Shown here: one piece after another, positions 31,248-43,075 of the stretch | Numbering within the stretch: the first letter of the stretch is position 1 | How the letters are laid out: each line of letters begins with the position of its first letter | Program-made: the position numbers and the translations under genes | Assembly (NCBI GenBank): GCA_015179125.1 | Contig: WHVA01000039.1 | Span: forward strand, 186,001 to 250,000 | Reading direction: 5' to 3' | Source: Gautieria morchelliformis | Lineage: Eukaryota; Basidiomycota; Agaricomycetes; Gomphales; Gomphaceae | Length of the DNA stretch: 64,000 nt | The notes under the pieces: generated by a model | Told to the model about the DNA's origin: nothing | The model's input: the letters and a program-made list of their open reading frames with translations, nothing else | Database searches by the model: none

Positions 31248-33480
31248 TCACCCCCCTCTAGTGTGCTGCGTCCTCGAAGCATGGGACACGAGGGATTGAA
31301 ATGCCAGCGAGCGGATTCGGCGAGGGGCACCTGGATGTGTCCTATAGAACTCACGGAGTTTGTCTGGAGTGGAAACATCTTGCTCCGGGACCCACGAATT
31401 TTCCTCGTACCCATACCCTTCCCATTTCACGAGGAATTGGAGTCGTCCTCGCACAAACCGGCTGTCCAGGATCCGTTCCACCATGTAGTGCTCTTCCCCA
31501 TCTACAATTTCCGGCGGAGGTGGCGGATGAGCCTTCCGACCTGGAATTAGGTCCTCAAGCATAGGGAGTAACTTCACCACGTTGAAGACGGGGTGGAGGT
31601 GGGACATGGACATCGGAAGTTGGAGGCGGTATGCATTCCGTGCAACCCTCCGCGTCACTGTGAAGGGCCCAAGGTAGCGGTGGGCAAGCTTCTGCGAAGG
31701 GCGTGTGGTGCGGATGTCACTTGCATCTAGATATACCTTGTCTCCAACTTGGTACTCCGGGGCAGGAACCCGGTGTTGGTTGTAGTACCTTGCCATGTCA
31801 TCCTTGGCCTTCGCAACGGCCGACTTGGCTTCCGAAAGGGTGGAGTCCATGCGGTCTCGGAACTCATTGACCGTCTCGAGTCGGGAGTCAGCCTGGCATG
31901 GTTCGAAGCCCATCCGCGGGTGTCGTCCGGAGTCAAGCATGAAGGGAGTCTGTTGTGTGGCGGAATGGACATGGTTGTTGTATTGGAATTCCGCCAGTGG
32001 AAGTAACTCATCCCAGTCATCCTGCCTCTCATTGACAAAGAGGCAGAGATATTTCTCCAACTCCTGATTGACCCGTTCCATCTGTCCGTCACCCTGCGGA
32101 TGGTACGCTGTGGTGGTAGCCAGCTTTATGCCGAGCAGGCGGTAGAGCTCCCGAGTCAGTTCCGCCACAAACTGCGGACCTCAGTCGGAAACAACTTGCT
32201 TTGGGAGCCCATGCAACTTCCAGACATGTGCAAGGAACAGGCAGGCCGCTCCGAGGGCTGTGATCGTCGTGTGCATCGGAATGAAGTGGGACACCTTGCT
32301 TACCAAATCCACGATGTTCATGATCGCGTCGTAGCCATGAGACTCTGGGAGTTCAATGATGAAGTCGACACTGATGGATGTCGTTGTGCTTTGGTTCGGA
32401 GACAAAGGTCGCATGTCTTCACGTACTGTCCAATGTAGCGGGACATCTGAGGCCACCAGTAATTCCGAGCCACTAACTCCAGCGTCTTCCACCTGCCAGC
32501 ATGCCCAGCGACCCGTGTGTCATGGTGCTGGGACACGATGCGGCGGCGGAGGTCCGCCCCACCTGGAACGTAGACCTTGCCTCTGAAGTGGAGCAGCCCA
32601 TCACGCTCCGACCATTCCACTGCCCGTACCGACCATGAGTGCCCTTTCCGAAGTTCCTCCACTGCCTTCACCACCGACTCCTCCTTCTCTCCATTCCGGT
32701 ACTGCCTCCGGATATCCCGGAGCATTTCCGCTTCCGCCCCAACTGCAGTCACTCCTTCTAGGGCGCGGATTGCAAAGAGACTTGGGCGGAGCAGTGTCAT
32801 ATCCGCGTTGTCTCCACTTCCACTTCCATGATCCGCGCGGCGGGATAGGGCATCGGGCTTGCCCATGGTGCGGCCGGGGTGGTGGTGGAGCATGAAGTCA
32901 AACCGGGACAGGTGTAGGGACCACCGTGCTTGTCGTCGGTTCAACTTCTTAGACGTGCGGAAATACTCGAGGTTCTTGTGGTCTGTCCAGATCTCAAATG
33001 GGCATAGAGCACCCTCGAGGAAGTGTCGCCACTCCTCCAGCGCTCGGATGATTGCCAGCATCTCCTTGTCATGGATCTCATAGTTCCGCTCGACCGGACT
33101 GAGGCTCTTAGAGAAGAAGGCAATCGGATGCCACCCCCCACCATCTTATGATGACTGTTGTGACAAGACCGCTCCGGTAGCTGTGTCGGAAGAATCCGCC
33201 TCGACTCGATAAGGGCGAGAGTCGTCGGGAAAGATCAGGACCCGGGCGGAAGTGATCAGCTCTTTGAGTTTGTTGAAGGAGGCCTGTTCCTGCTCTTCCC
33301 ACCGCCATCCAACCTCCTTCTTGGTGAGGTCGAAGAGGGCACGGGCGTGGCAAGAGAAGTCCTTGATGAACCGCCGGTAGAAAGTGACAAACCCAATGAA
33401 AGACTGGACCTCCTTCTTGTTCCGCGGCACGGGCCAATCCGATACCCCGGAAACTTTGACTGGGTCCATTTCCACCTTCA
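31248..33480 (-). pseudogene. Partial pol: RT end, RNase H, integrase, chromodomain
   Basis: Readable blocks: RT connection (VQSFIGFVTFYRRFIKDFS), RNase H (EADSSDTATGAVLSQ), integrase zinc-binding region (TCDLCLRTKAQ), core (HPQGDGQMERVNQELE) and chromodomain (MVERILDSRFVRGRLQFLV). Fossil with several breaks. Confidence 0.9.
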
Positions 33481-34350
33481 TCCAAACAACCTGGCCAGAG
33501 CCAGAGCAAGAGAGTGTCAGCTACTAATCGACAGAGACCCCAGAGCAGAGCACAATGCACTAGCCGAGCTCACCGAGAAGGAGCTGGTAGTGAAAGCCAA
33601 CGAGGCCCTAGAGCAGCTCGAGGGAGACAGACAAGGGACAGAAGTCACCTTCATAGGAGCCAAGATTCTAGCCAACGGAGGCTTAGTATACGAGCCCGGC
33701 AATCCTGCGGCCGCCAGCTGGGTCCAACAAAACAAGGCACGCTTCGCAGAAAAGCTTGGAGGGACCTCGGTTGTCAAAACCGGGCGGTGTCAGTACTAGT
33801 GGAATACATGCCGGTAACACACTCACGGGAGGCCATAGGGGAGCTCAAAAAAATAGAGAGAGATTCGAGATTGCCTAGTGGCACGTTGCTATCAACCAGG
33901 TGGATAAAGCCGCCGAGCAGGAGAACGCAGGGACAGAGGTCCGCGCACCTTATAGCTAAGTTCTCAACCATTGAATCAGCAAACCAAAGTATTAGGGACA
34001 GGCTGATAATTTCAGGGAAGCCCGCATGGGTAAGGAGGATGAAGAGGGAACCGAGGAGGTGCCTAAAGTGCAGAGGGAACCGAGGAGAGAGGCAAAACTT
34101 GAGGCACATGGCGGCAGACTGCAACGGGGAGGAAACATGCAGGACGTGTGGGAAGGGACACAGGACAGCGGATTGCGAGGAGACCGACCCGGCCCGATAC
34201 AAATGCGTAAACTACGACAAGACAGGCCATGCATCATGGGACCACACCTGCCCAAAATTCACAGCGGCATGCCAAACGATAGAGAAGGTGGACCCCTGTT
34301 TCGTTCTGTTGTTGCCACGTCCAGGGCTGCTGATTGGGGAAATATTTGTA
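33481..34350 (+). pseudogene. LINE ORF1, C-terminal half with zinc knuckles
   Basis: The first block includes AELTEKELVVKANEALEQLE and GGLVYEPGNPAAASW. After a frame change near 33790 it continues VLVEYMPVTHSREAI, RWIKPPSRRTQGQR and RRMKREPRRCLKC. It ends with three CCHC-like knuckles (ETCRTCGKGHRTADC, then YKCVNYDKTGHASWD; the first is distorted). This is the nucleic-acid-binding ORF1 of Tad-type fungal LINEs. It begins abruptly at the gypsy break (33480) and ends near 34340 before the endonuclease ORF. Truncated on both sides. Confidence 0.85.
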
Positions 34351-34369
34351 GGTCGATAAGGGGACGTTA

Positions 34370-34970
34370 CCTTTGAGGGCTGCTGCGTATGTGGTTCTCG
34401 TCGCTGCTTCCTCTCTTATTTCGCTTCATATCCTCTCTACGCTGCAGATCTCTTCTACCGCCAGGCTCGCCTCCTCTGCACTACTCTTAGCGGTGTCTGT
34501 CGCGCCGCGCGCCGCCTCCGCAGTCGAATCGAGTTTGGTGAACACCGGCGCTAGACTGTCCTCGACGTACTGCAGCAGTGCTTTGTTCACGGCCCTCCCC
34601 TCCTCGTCTATCATCAGGATCGCCACAGATCTGACGCCTTCCTCCATCGTCTTGCCCGTGGCGCTGTGGGTCAGCGATAAGAGAACGTAGCTGAGTTGGT
34701 CTGACGTGGTCGGGTTGTCCTTGGCGAGGAAACCGTGCCTATCCAGGAAGGTACGAGCCTGGTCTTTATCGCGCACCGTGGCATATGGGTCTGCCAGTAG
34801 CTCCGTCCTGCTTTTTGCGCCCACCTGTTGGCTGCTGGCTCTCGTTCTTGGGGCCGGCGCCGCGGAGGCCGCTGAGGGGTTTGCGTTTTGCGGCATGGCC
34901 CCTTTTTTCTGTTTCTCTCTGTGGGATCTATTCTGCTGTGGTTATGGTGTGATTTCGATAGAATATCTGT
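34370..34970 (-). pseudogene. LINE ORF1, N-terminal half
   Basis: The frame begins MPQNANPSAASAAPAPR at 34896 and shows TELLADPYATVRDKDQA, GKTMEEGVRSVAILMIDEEG and an Ala/Glu-rich coiled coil (STAEAARGATDTAKSSAEEA), as in the N-terminal part of Agaricomycete Tad ORF1 proteins. It ends at a stop near 34426. It converges tail to tail with the plus-strand ORF1 half ending near 34350, so the two halves are not one collinear element. Confidence 0.75.
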
Positions 34971-35019
34971 GAATAGAGTTGTTGTGCGTGGGTCGGGTGA
35001 AATTCTTTGGGTTTTGTGG

Positions 35020-35225
35020 TGGTGGTAGGCGTGAGAAAAGTTGGGAATAGCCTTCTTGGTCAAAGGCATTCGAGATCGTGCTCTGGCCCCTTCGGAAAGA
35101 ATGAGGCAGTTCTTATGCACGCCGATGCTAATGTCCTCTGTTGTCATCCCAGGCAGCCCCAACGTCGTCTCCATCTGGTCTGTTTCTCGGACTCATGCAG
35201 GTCCAGCATGATGAAGTGTAATCGG
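35020..35225 (-). pseudogene. Hsp20 (alpha-crystallin) fragment, putative
   Basis: A minus-strand reading MLDLHESEKQ, then in a neighbouring frame TTLGLPGMTTEDISIGVHKN and LILSEG, resembles the MDLHED...TATFELPGxxKEDVxIDVHNxxLxVSGE core of small heat-shock proteins. The frame changes between the two blocks and the C-terminal IxI part is not recognised. It is probably a decayed chaperone gene; the match is short. Confidence 0.45.
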
Positions 35226-35289
35226 TATGACCTATGAAGGGATAAATGGTCATCAAAGTGGCCAAAGAAGCTCAGAATATACCAAAGAG

Positions 35290-35640
35290 CTACCCACGCA
35301 GGACAGCTCGTTGTGAATTGAGAACGGGAGCATCCCATGCAGTATCAAGGAGATGGTGGAACCTGATGACAACGAGGGACGGATCATGCAAGGGTCCGTA
35401 GAAATAGACATGGCATGGAGCGTTACGCAGAGCGGTGATTTCATACCCACTGCAAGATATGGGTGTCGAAACTTCCGAAACGTGGGTTACAGCGCCAGCA
35501 ACAACGTCACTTCTGAGGTCTGAGGAGGACAGACTGTAGTGTATGGTCAACGAATGTACGTGGAAGCCAAGGGAAATATCTAGCCTGTGAGAGAAGGGGG
35601 TCGACGTTATTTCGCTGTCTCGTGCCTGGGGTAAGGACAA
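35290..35640 (-). CDS. Unrecognised 116-residue frame
   Basis: An open frame starting MSLPQARDSEITSTPF with natural-looking composition, lying between the Hsp20-like fragment and the NSE2-like gene on the same strand. No domain is recognised. It could be an exon of a decayed gene or chance. Confidence 0.25.
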   Translation of the reverse strand: MSLPQARDSEITSTPFSHRLDISLGFHVHSLTIHYSLSSSDLRSDVVAGAVTHVSEVSTPISCSGYEITALRNAPCHVYFYGPLHDPSLVVIRFHHLLDTAWDAPVLNSQRAVLRG

Positions 35641-35770
35641 ACGTTTCCCATTGATACTGAACAGGGTGTCCTGGGTGCAATCAAAGGAAAACGGTTGTAT
35701 TTGAGCGCCAGCTTGCAGAACTTTCTAGACCAAGTAGACCAAGGCTAACGAGAGGAAAATCATAAGAATA

Positions 35771-36348
35771 TCATACTTCACGGCAGTTGCGATGACAGTG
35801 TGAAATGAGAAGTTGAGATCCTGCCATGTCGTTGAACACTGTTGCCACGTCATCGTCCGCTTCCAAATCGTTTAGGGTTAGGTTCTAAAATAGAGGACTC
35901 ATTATATCTGGCGAGCCTTTGTTGCACAACGAATCGACATACCTCGTTGCAGCCAGTTGCAGGACATTTCATTCGACCGCCTCCAGTGGCAATATACTCA
36001 CGAATGGGTGTTGCTGAGAATGAATGACGACATGTTTTCCTGGTCAGTGAAATAATGAAAATTAGCACGTCACACCGAGGGACCAGGCAACTGACGATGT
36101 TAGCGGATCTGTGAGGGGCATGAGCGTAAGGGGGAAGTTGTAGTCCTGGGTCATCCCGCCAAATTCGATATCAGACTCGACGTCAGAATCACCATCCTCT
36201 GAGGGGGATAGTTGAGTAAACAGCAACGTGCTAGCAAATGGGACGTACCTCTGGGAAGAAGATCACCTAGTGGTGGCATGGCATCCTCATGATTAACTTC
36301 CCACACCCGGTCCCTGAATTTAAAGTAATCCGCATGCTTGGCGTACTT
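35771..36348 (-). CDS. NSE2/MMS21-like SUMO E3 ligase, C-terminal exons
   Basis: Four in-phase exons on the minus strand: 36249-36348, 36084-36198, 35943-36039 and 35771-35884 (stop 35771-35773). The protein reads YAKHADYFKFRDRVWEVNH, an acidic linker, GGMTQDYNFPLTLMPLTDPL, TCRHSFSATPIREYI, KCPATGCNE, then NLTLNDLEADDDVA. This is the SP-RING of Nse2/Mms21, the SUMO ligase of the SMC5/6 complex in DNA repair. All four expected zinc ligands are present (Cys and His of TCRHS, both Cys of CPATGC). The conserved cysteine before PLT is phenylalanine here. The exon c acceptor relies on a weak GTCCCT donor. The N-terminal helical exons that bind Smc5 were not found, so the gene is partial or its start lies in sequence I could not parse. 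Confidence 0.72.
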
Positions 36349-36369
36349 CTACGCGTAGTACGTGAGACG

Positions 36370-37588
36370 AAGCAGCAGTACACAGCGAAAATTTAGGCGC
36401 CTTAGCTAATTATCCCGCTGGGACCAAGTTGAAGTTCCTGCTGCCACACTCGCGCAATCCACTCTGGTCGTGACCTCCGTCGGCGGCAAGCCTGCAGACT
36501 ATGTTGAATTTAACACTCGCAAGCGTGCGGGATAGTGCTCATTGCGTGTATGCTCGCAGGAGACAGGAGAAATGCTCACGGAGTTGAGTTTGGTATTTAT
36601 ATACTTTTAGGATTGGCGGTGGGATTTACAGAAATGAAAGCGAATGTGTTTAGGATTCTGATGGGGAATGGGAGAAGAAGAGAGGGGTTGGGTTCAAATC
36701 ATTATGACAAGAAACACGGGGACCAATACGGATACGAATACTGACACGGCGGCGGGATAGGCAGAGAGGATATGACGACGACGAGCACGACACATTCTCC
36801 TCGATGGGTCTAAATACATAGTACACAAAGAGGATGGACGGGCGGTTGCTGCGGGGAGGGCGGTTAGTGGGATGGAGAATGGGCGCAGCGGGCTGGGAAT
36901 GACAGAGACGACTCACAGCACCGCGCGCCAACTGTGAGAATGACGAACCTCGACACTTGGCCTAGAACGAGGTGGGGGCATCGAGATGGGTACTGTCTGG
37001 GTCTCTGAACTCGCTGCCTGCAACATCGTCGCGTGCAGGTTAGTCAACGCCGCAGATGGTGATGGCGGAGAAGGAAGACGCTCACCATCTTCGGGGGAGG
37101 GGTCGCCATGGGGGCAGCGGCAGGCAGGGTAGCGAGGAGGCACACACTAACGAGTGAGATGAAAATGATGCGCTGATGGTGTGTACTAGTCGAGTGACGG
37201 GGTGGGTCAGTTAAGGTAGTGCGCGGATGAGGGTACGGCGCAGACTAGAGTCGAATGCCGCCACTCGACTGCCTTGTATATGGAGCATCCCAACAGAGGT
37301 ACGTACCGCCGTGTAGTTTAGATCGCGATCGTGATCGAAGTGATCGATCGGCGATCAGAGATATTGATGCCATACCTATTTAGGCTCGATTCACGTCAAG
37401 CGCGCAGGCCACTTTGCGCCACGCCACCAGGCACCCATCAGCTTAGGAAGCAGAAGCCCCGAAGCCTGCAACGTCGATCAACCCGCGCGCCTGCTCCGGT
37501 CTTCGAATCCTGTTTTTATTCTCGGCTCTCGGCAGCGGCCGGTGCCACATTACCCCTGAGTCATCACATGTGGCGGTGTAACTGTTAA
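36370..37588. other. Mostly non-coding; one possible small two-exon start
   Basis: On the minus strand a reading MATPPPKM is followed by a clean GTGAGC...TTGCAG intron (about 37028-37090). It continues AASSETQTVPISMPPPR to about 36940. No family is recognised and no further exon can be fixed. The rest shows no gene, RNA or repeat until the Helitron end at 37589. Confidence 0.35.
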
Positions 37589-39385
37589 CTAGGTGGGTAC
37601 CCGCGCTTCGCGCGGGGGTGCAGGTCAAACGCCTCGGTAAGGTCAAATGCATCAGTAAGGTCAAGTGCATTGCGGTAAATAGGATCATGCAAAATATATC
37701 CCTGTTCATATAGTATCATGAATCATGTATGCACCCATGGAACAGCCAAACATGCAGAGCTCTCTCTCGACCTCTGGGATGGCCCTCCCAGCGACTCTAG
37801 ACATGAAAGTGGTAATGGTCTTGACTGAATCATCAGAGATTATAAGATTGCGCCCATTGTCATAATCCACAGGTTTCAAAGCTTGTGCATTGTGAAATAG
37901 ATCCAATAGTGATCTTGCTGATCCTCCGGTGACACTCTCACAGAATCAGAAACAATACCAAAATCAGAAATGGGGGAAGACCCAAAGTGCAGTTGGATAG
38001 CATGTCCTCACACATAATGTGTCCTCACACGTAACATGTCCTCACAGGTAGCGTGTCCCCACACGTAACGTGTCCCAACAGGTAGCATGTCCTCACACGT
38101 AAGGTGTCCTCACAGGTAGTGTGTCCCCATACATAAGGTGTCCTCACAGGTAGTGTGTCCCCACAGGTAGTGTGTCCCCACAGGTAGCGTGTCCCCACAG
38201 GTAGCGTGTCCCCACAGGTAGCATGTCCTCACATGTAATGTGTCCCCACACGTAACATGTCCTCACAGGTGGCGTGTCCCCACACATAACATGTCCCACA
38301 CATAACGTGTCCTCACATGTAACGTGTCCCCACAGGTAGCATGTCCTCACACGAAAGGTGTCCCCACATGTAACATGTCCTCACAGGTAGCGTGTCCCCA
38401 CAGGTAGCGTGTCTTCACAGGTAACATGTCCTCACAGGTAACGTGTCCCCACAGGTAGCGTGTCCTCACACGTAGCGTGTCCCCAAACGTGACATGTCCT
38501 CACAGGTAGCATGTCCCCACAGGAAGCGTGTCCCACACATAACGTGTCCTCACATGTAACGTGTCCCCACAGGTAGCGTGTCCTCACACGAAAGGTGTCC
38601 CCACATGTAACGTGTCCTCACAGGTAGCATGTCCCCACACATAATATGTCCCCACATGTAACATGTCCTCACAGGTAGCGTGTCCCCACAGGTAGCGTGT
38701 CCTCACACGTAACATGTCCTCACAGGTAGCATGTCCTCACACATATCAGGGACATGTATCAGTATCTATTTTGTGACATATATAAAAAAGGAAAAGAAAC
38801 CACATTTAAGCAGCTGTTGTCATTAATTTTAGCAAAGTCTGGATTACCTATTTTTTGAAAAATGTCAAAACAAATGTCCAGTACATTTAAGCTGAAGTTA
38901 TTATTAACTTTAGCAAAGTCAGAATAAGCTATTGATATCTATTTGCGAAAAAATATCAAAAAAATTTACAAGATATTTAAGTTGGCTATTATTAAGGTTA
39001 GCAAGTTAGGTGTATTGATAGCAATTTGCGAAAAAATATCAAAAAATATACAGGACATTGAAGCAGAAGCTGGTGTCAATTCACAGCCAAAGAAGCCCAG
39101 AGACACCAGAGACACACAGACACAGAAAGACACCAAGACCCCAGCCAAAGCAGTAGTAAGCCCACCACAGCCAGAACACAGGAGGACACCAGTGGGGAGT
39201 GCGGTTCTGCAGCATCGCTCTCTTTATACCAAGCGAAGGGTCGTGCACGGACCACTCGCGTATGGTCACGAACCGGTCACGTGACCTGGAACGCTGCTGG
39301 GCCGCTCGCGCGCTCCGCTGACAAACTGATGACCAAGCATTGGTCAGCAGCGCCCACAACCCACTGAGCGCGTTTAACTCTTAGA
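37589..39385 (-). mobile_element. Helitron copy 1 (non-autonomous)
   Basis: 1,797 bp. The left end is the minus-strand 3' terminus: a GC hairpin (CCCGCGC-GAA-GCGCGGG on the minus strand, about 37600-37616) followed by CTAG and then a host T. The right end is the minus-strand 5' terminus TCTAAGAGTTAAACGCG. Inside lie a conserved AT-rich block, a 17-bp minisatellite, A-rich segments with GCGAAAAAAT words and a GC-rich 5' part. No transposition gene. Confidence 0.82.
38005..38745. repeat. 17-bp minisatellite in Helitron copy 1
   Basis: About 40 units of a 17-base repeat, consensus CACAGGTAGCGTGTCCC, with frequent C/T, G/A and AGGT/ACGT variation. The open frames that cross it encode only repeated Cys/Gly/Thr/Trp words and are not genes. 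Confidence 0.9.
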
Positions 39386-39515
39386 CTAGGTGGATACCCG
39401 CACTTCGCGTGGGGGTGCAAGTCAAACACATCAGTGAGGTCAAATGCATCAGCAAGGTCAAATGCATTGGGTGAATCAAACTTGGGATAAGTCAAACACA
39501 TTCGAAGGTAGGTAA

Positions 39516-40202
39516 TGTTATGACCATACTGGTTGACCAAGTCCAGTACCTCCACACCTCCTCCAACTCTATTCCACATCATCTGCACTTTGACCTTTTG
39601 ATCCCTTGTTCTTTCCTATTCACATGCTTCCCCCTATGCCTCGATTCACCGCCCTTCCGTACTCAACTGTCAGCATAGCAAGTCTGGATCATCAGAAGTT
39701 CCATTTGTTTTGCTATCAATTAGACCTACACACCCCTTGTTCTTTTGCCCATTGTTCTTAGTTCTACCCTGCACCCCCTGGTAGTTCCTCTTGTTCCGCA
39801 TTAGTTACTTACTCCATGTATCCTAGTGACTTTCGCTTGCACTGGAATTGCTTACCTCTCTACCTTCTGACATGCTGTCTCAGCTCTTTGTATAAAACCC
39901 AGTCACATATGCCTCTGTTCTACAATCAGATAATCAACTTTAATATGTGACTCCCTTTGCACCGTTTCCTATTCTTAGCACAGCAAGTACTTGCAAGGCC
40001 TCTGCCTCTCTGACCTCCATCTTCCAACTCGATTTCGGATATCCAACTTCACTTAATTCTTGAACCCTTACCTCTTCAGTTATAATACTTGACCTCTTCC
40101 AACTTCTGATCTCCAATCTCCAAAATACTTAGGATGATAGTTGGGGGCGCAACATATAAGTTGAAGCCGCAGTCCTTTTAGAGCCAAAACCGATACATAA
40201 CA
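39516..40202 (+). repeat. Solo LTR, 'TGTTATGAC' family (copy 4), inside Helitron copy 2
   Basis: A 687-bp LTR beginning TGTTATGACC and ending GATACATAACA, with GGTAA on both sides (39511-39515 and 40203-40207) as a perfect 5-bp target duplication. It contains TTTGTATAAAA, as do its relatives. It inserted after the Helitron did. Confidence 0.9.
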
Positions 40203-40209
40203 GGTAATG

Positions 40210-41045
40210 ACTCTACACATTTCTCCCATGTCTGTGTGTCCCCTACCTCATGTGTAGCATGTCCTCACCTGTAGTTGTCATCACACTTCATCTGTCCTCA
40301 CACATATCGCATCCTCACACGTAGCGTGTTCTCACAGGTGGCATGTCCCCACATGTACTGTGTCCCCAAGTATAGTGTGCATAGTGTGTCCCTCAAGTAT
40401 AGTGTGTGTAGTGTGTCCCTTGTTTGTAACGTGTCCCTAAGTATAGTGTGCATAGTGTGTCCCCACATGCAGCATGTCCCCAAGTACAGTGTGTGTGGCA
40501 TGTCCCACACACATAACATATCCCTCAAGTATTTTGTGTGTAGCGTGTCCCTGGTTTGTAGCATGTCCCCAAATGTAGCATGTCCCTAAATTATAGCATG
40601 TGTGTCCCCCATGCATAGCGTATAACATGTCCCCCAAGGATAGCATGTATAGAATGTCCCTTGTTTTTCCCCATGCATAGTGTGTGTAGTGTGTCTCTTG
40701 TTTGTACCATGTCCCCCAAGCATAGTGTCTGTCCTCAAGCATAGTATGTCCCCAAGCATAGTGTATCCCACCATATAGTGTGCACACCCCCATGCATAGT
40801 GTGTGTGTGCCCATGCATAGCATGCTTGTCCCCATGCATAACATGTGTGTCTCTACGCATAACATGCATGTCCCCAAGCATAGCATGCGTGTCCCCATGC
40901 ACAACATGCATGTCTCCACGCCTAACATGCATGTCTCCACACATAACATGCATGTCTTCACGCCTAACATGCATGTCTCCATGCATAACATATGTGTCTC
41001 CATGCATAGCGTGCGTGTCCCCATGCATAGCGTGTGTAGCATATC
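40210..41045. repeat. Diverged tandem repeat block in Helitron copy 2
   Basis: Irregular repeats built on GTGTCCCCA, CATGCATAGCATG and ACATGCATGTCTCCACGC words, related to the 17-bp minisatellite of the sister copies but drifted. Long frames on both strands here are translations of the repeat. Confidence 0.8.
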
Positions 41046-42689
41046 CCAAGGGCCTCAAAGTGAAGCAAGCAGAGGCTGTCTTTTCATTAACTTTTAGTAA
41101 ACTCAGGGACATGTATCAATATCTATTTTGTGATATACAGATATAAATAAAATAGTAAAGGAAACCATATTTAAGCAGCTGCTGTCATTAATTTTAGCAA
41201 AGTCTGGATTATCTATTTTTTGAAAAATGTCAAAACAAATGTCCAGTACATTTAAGCTGAAGTTATTATTAATTTTAGCAGAGTCAAGATACCTATTTTT
41301 CGAAAAATGTCAAAACAATGCACTGTACATTTAAGCTGGAGCTGTTGTCAATTTTCACAAAGTCAGGATAATTTATTGACATCTATTTGTGAAAAAATGC
41401 CAAAAAAGTACAGTACATTGAAGCAGAAGCTGTTATTAATGCCCAGCCAAGCCAGAGAAGCCCAGAGACTGACAGAGAAACCCAGAGCCCAGCCACAGCC
41501 ATAGTAAGCCAGCCACCAGTATAGCCAGAGAGGGGTGCCTGGCAGCTTTACAGTAAATAAAACAACAAAACAAACCACATTTAAAAGTAGAACCTATTGT
41601 CAGTAATTTTAGAGGAAACTTATTGATGTCAATTTTCGAAAAAAACCTGAAAAATATATATATAAAAACACTTTTTTCAGCACAGTCTTGGGATTTTATT
41701 TAAATCTATTTTCGAAAAAATTCACAAAAATATAAAGCACATGTGACAATACAATATGATGAAAAAAAAAATTTGGAAGCAATAAAATTACCAACACAAA
41801 TAAAATACAATACATGGGAATGCATTAAAAAGAGATATTACCTACCAATAGAAAGCCAGCCAAGCCAATAGATAGCCAGCCAACCAAAGCAATAGACTGC
41901 CAGCCAGCTAAAGGAGGAGACACCAGAGAGCGCAGCAGACAGCAGACAGCGCAGACACAGCAGACAAAGCAGAGAGCAGACACAGCAGAGAGAGGAATTG
42001 CCGGTCAGGCAGATTCCTGGCGTTCCACCCTACCGAACTGCCTTTATATACTGCGTGCGCATGTCGTGCACGGACCACGTGCGAATGGGTCACGTGACCG
42101 TGGACGCTGCTGCGCCAGTGTTCATTGCTCGCGGCTGCGCCGCTCGCCGCTGACATAATTTTTACGTAATATTATTTGTCAGCAGTGCGCCCACAACCCA
42201 CCGAGCCGCTTTCATATAGTGTAACTAGGTGGGTACCCGCGCTTCGCGCGGGGGTGTAGGTCAAGCGCCTTGGTAAGGTCAAATGCATCAGCAAGGTCAA
42301 GTGCATTGGGGTAAATAGGATCATGCAAAATATATCCCTGATCATATAGTATCATGAATCATGTATGCACCCATGGAACAGCCGAACATGCAGAGCTCTC
42401 TCTCGACCTCTGGGATGGGCCTCCCAGCGACTCTAGACATGAAAGTGGTAATAGTCTTGACTGAATCATCAGAGATTATAAGATTGCGCCTATTGTCATA
42501 ATCCAAAGGTTTCAAAGCTTGTGCATTGTGAAATAGATCCAATAGTGATCTTGGGGATCCAGAATTTTGACAAAGTGGTTATATCGATATGCCAGCTGAT
42601 CCTCCGGTGACACTCTCACAGAACCAGAAACAATACCAAAATCAGAAATGAGGGAAGACCCAAAGTGCAGTTGGATAGCCAACGTAGTG

Positions 42690-43075
42690 GTCCTCACACG
42701 CAGCGTGTCCCCCCACGTAACGTGTCCTCACAGGTAGCATGTCCGCACACGTAAGGTGTCCCCACAGGTAGCATGTCCTCACAGGTAGCGTGTCCTCACA
42801 GGTAGCGTGTCCCCACACGTAATGTGTCCCACAGGTAGCGTGTCCTCACAGGTAGCATGTCCCCACACGTAATGTGTCCCCACAGGTAGCGTGTCCCCAC
42901 ACATAACGTGTCCCCACACATAACATGTCCCACACGTAACGTGTCCTCACAGGTAGCATGTCCCCACACGTAATGTGTCCCCACTGGTAGCGTGTCCTCA
43001 GACGTAACGTGTCCCCACACATAACATGTCCCACACGTAACGTGTCCTCACAGGTAGCGTGTCCTCACACATATC
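42690..43075. repeat. 17-bp minisatellite in Helitron copy 3
   Basis: About 22 units of the same CACAGGTAGCGTGTCCC-type repeat as in copy 1, a shorter array. Confidence 0.88.

Larger units (their letters stand above)
30704..33480 (-). mobile_element. Truncated Ty3/gypsy of the same family as 16492-22670
   Basis: It carries the 3' LTR (30704-31247), chromodomain, integrase, RNase H and the end of RT, all very close in sequence to the young gypsy. It stops inside RT at about 33480, where LINE sequence begins. The coding part has several breaks. It is older or more damaged than the complete copy, and the 5' half is missing. Confidence 0.92.
39386..42224 (-). mobile_element. Helitron copy 2 (non-autonomous, with an LTR inserted)
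   Basis: The 3' end hairpin and CTAG begin at 39386 (the hairpin shows an A for G change relative to the others). The 5' end is a diverged variant (minus strand TTACACTATATGAAAGCGGC). A solo LTR (39516-40202) sits near its 3' end. The body has a diverged CATG/CACA repeat block, then A-rich segments, then a GC-rich end. No transposition gene. Confidence 0.75.

Noticed and set aside
33481-34970. A single LINE with a 5' inversion from twin priming
   Set aside because: The halves converge tail to tail, whereas twin priming places the inverted 5' part upstream of the forward part.
40437-41112. Long Cys/Met/His-rich open frames on both strands
   Set aside because: They are translations of the CATGCATAGCATG-type tandem repeat, open in several frames at once. 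There is no codon bias or domain.
38005-43075. CRISPR-like regularly spaced repeats
   Set aside because: The 17-bp units are directly tandem with no unique spacers and no cas genes, and the genome is clearly eukaryotic. This is a minisatellite.
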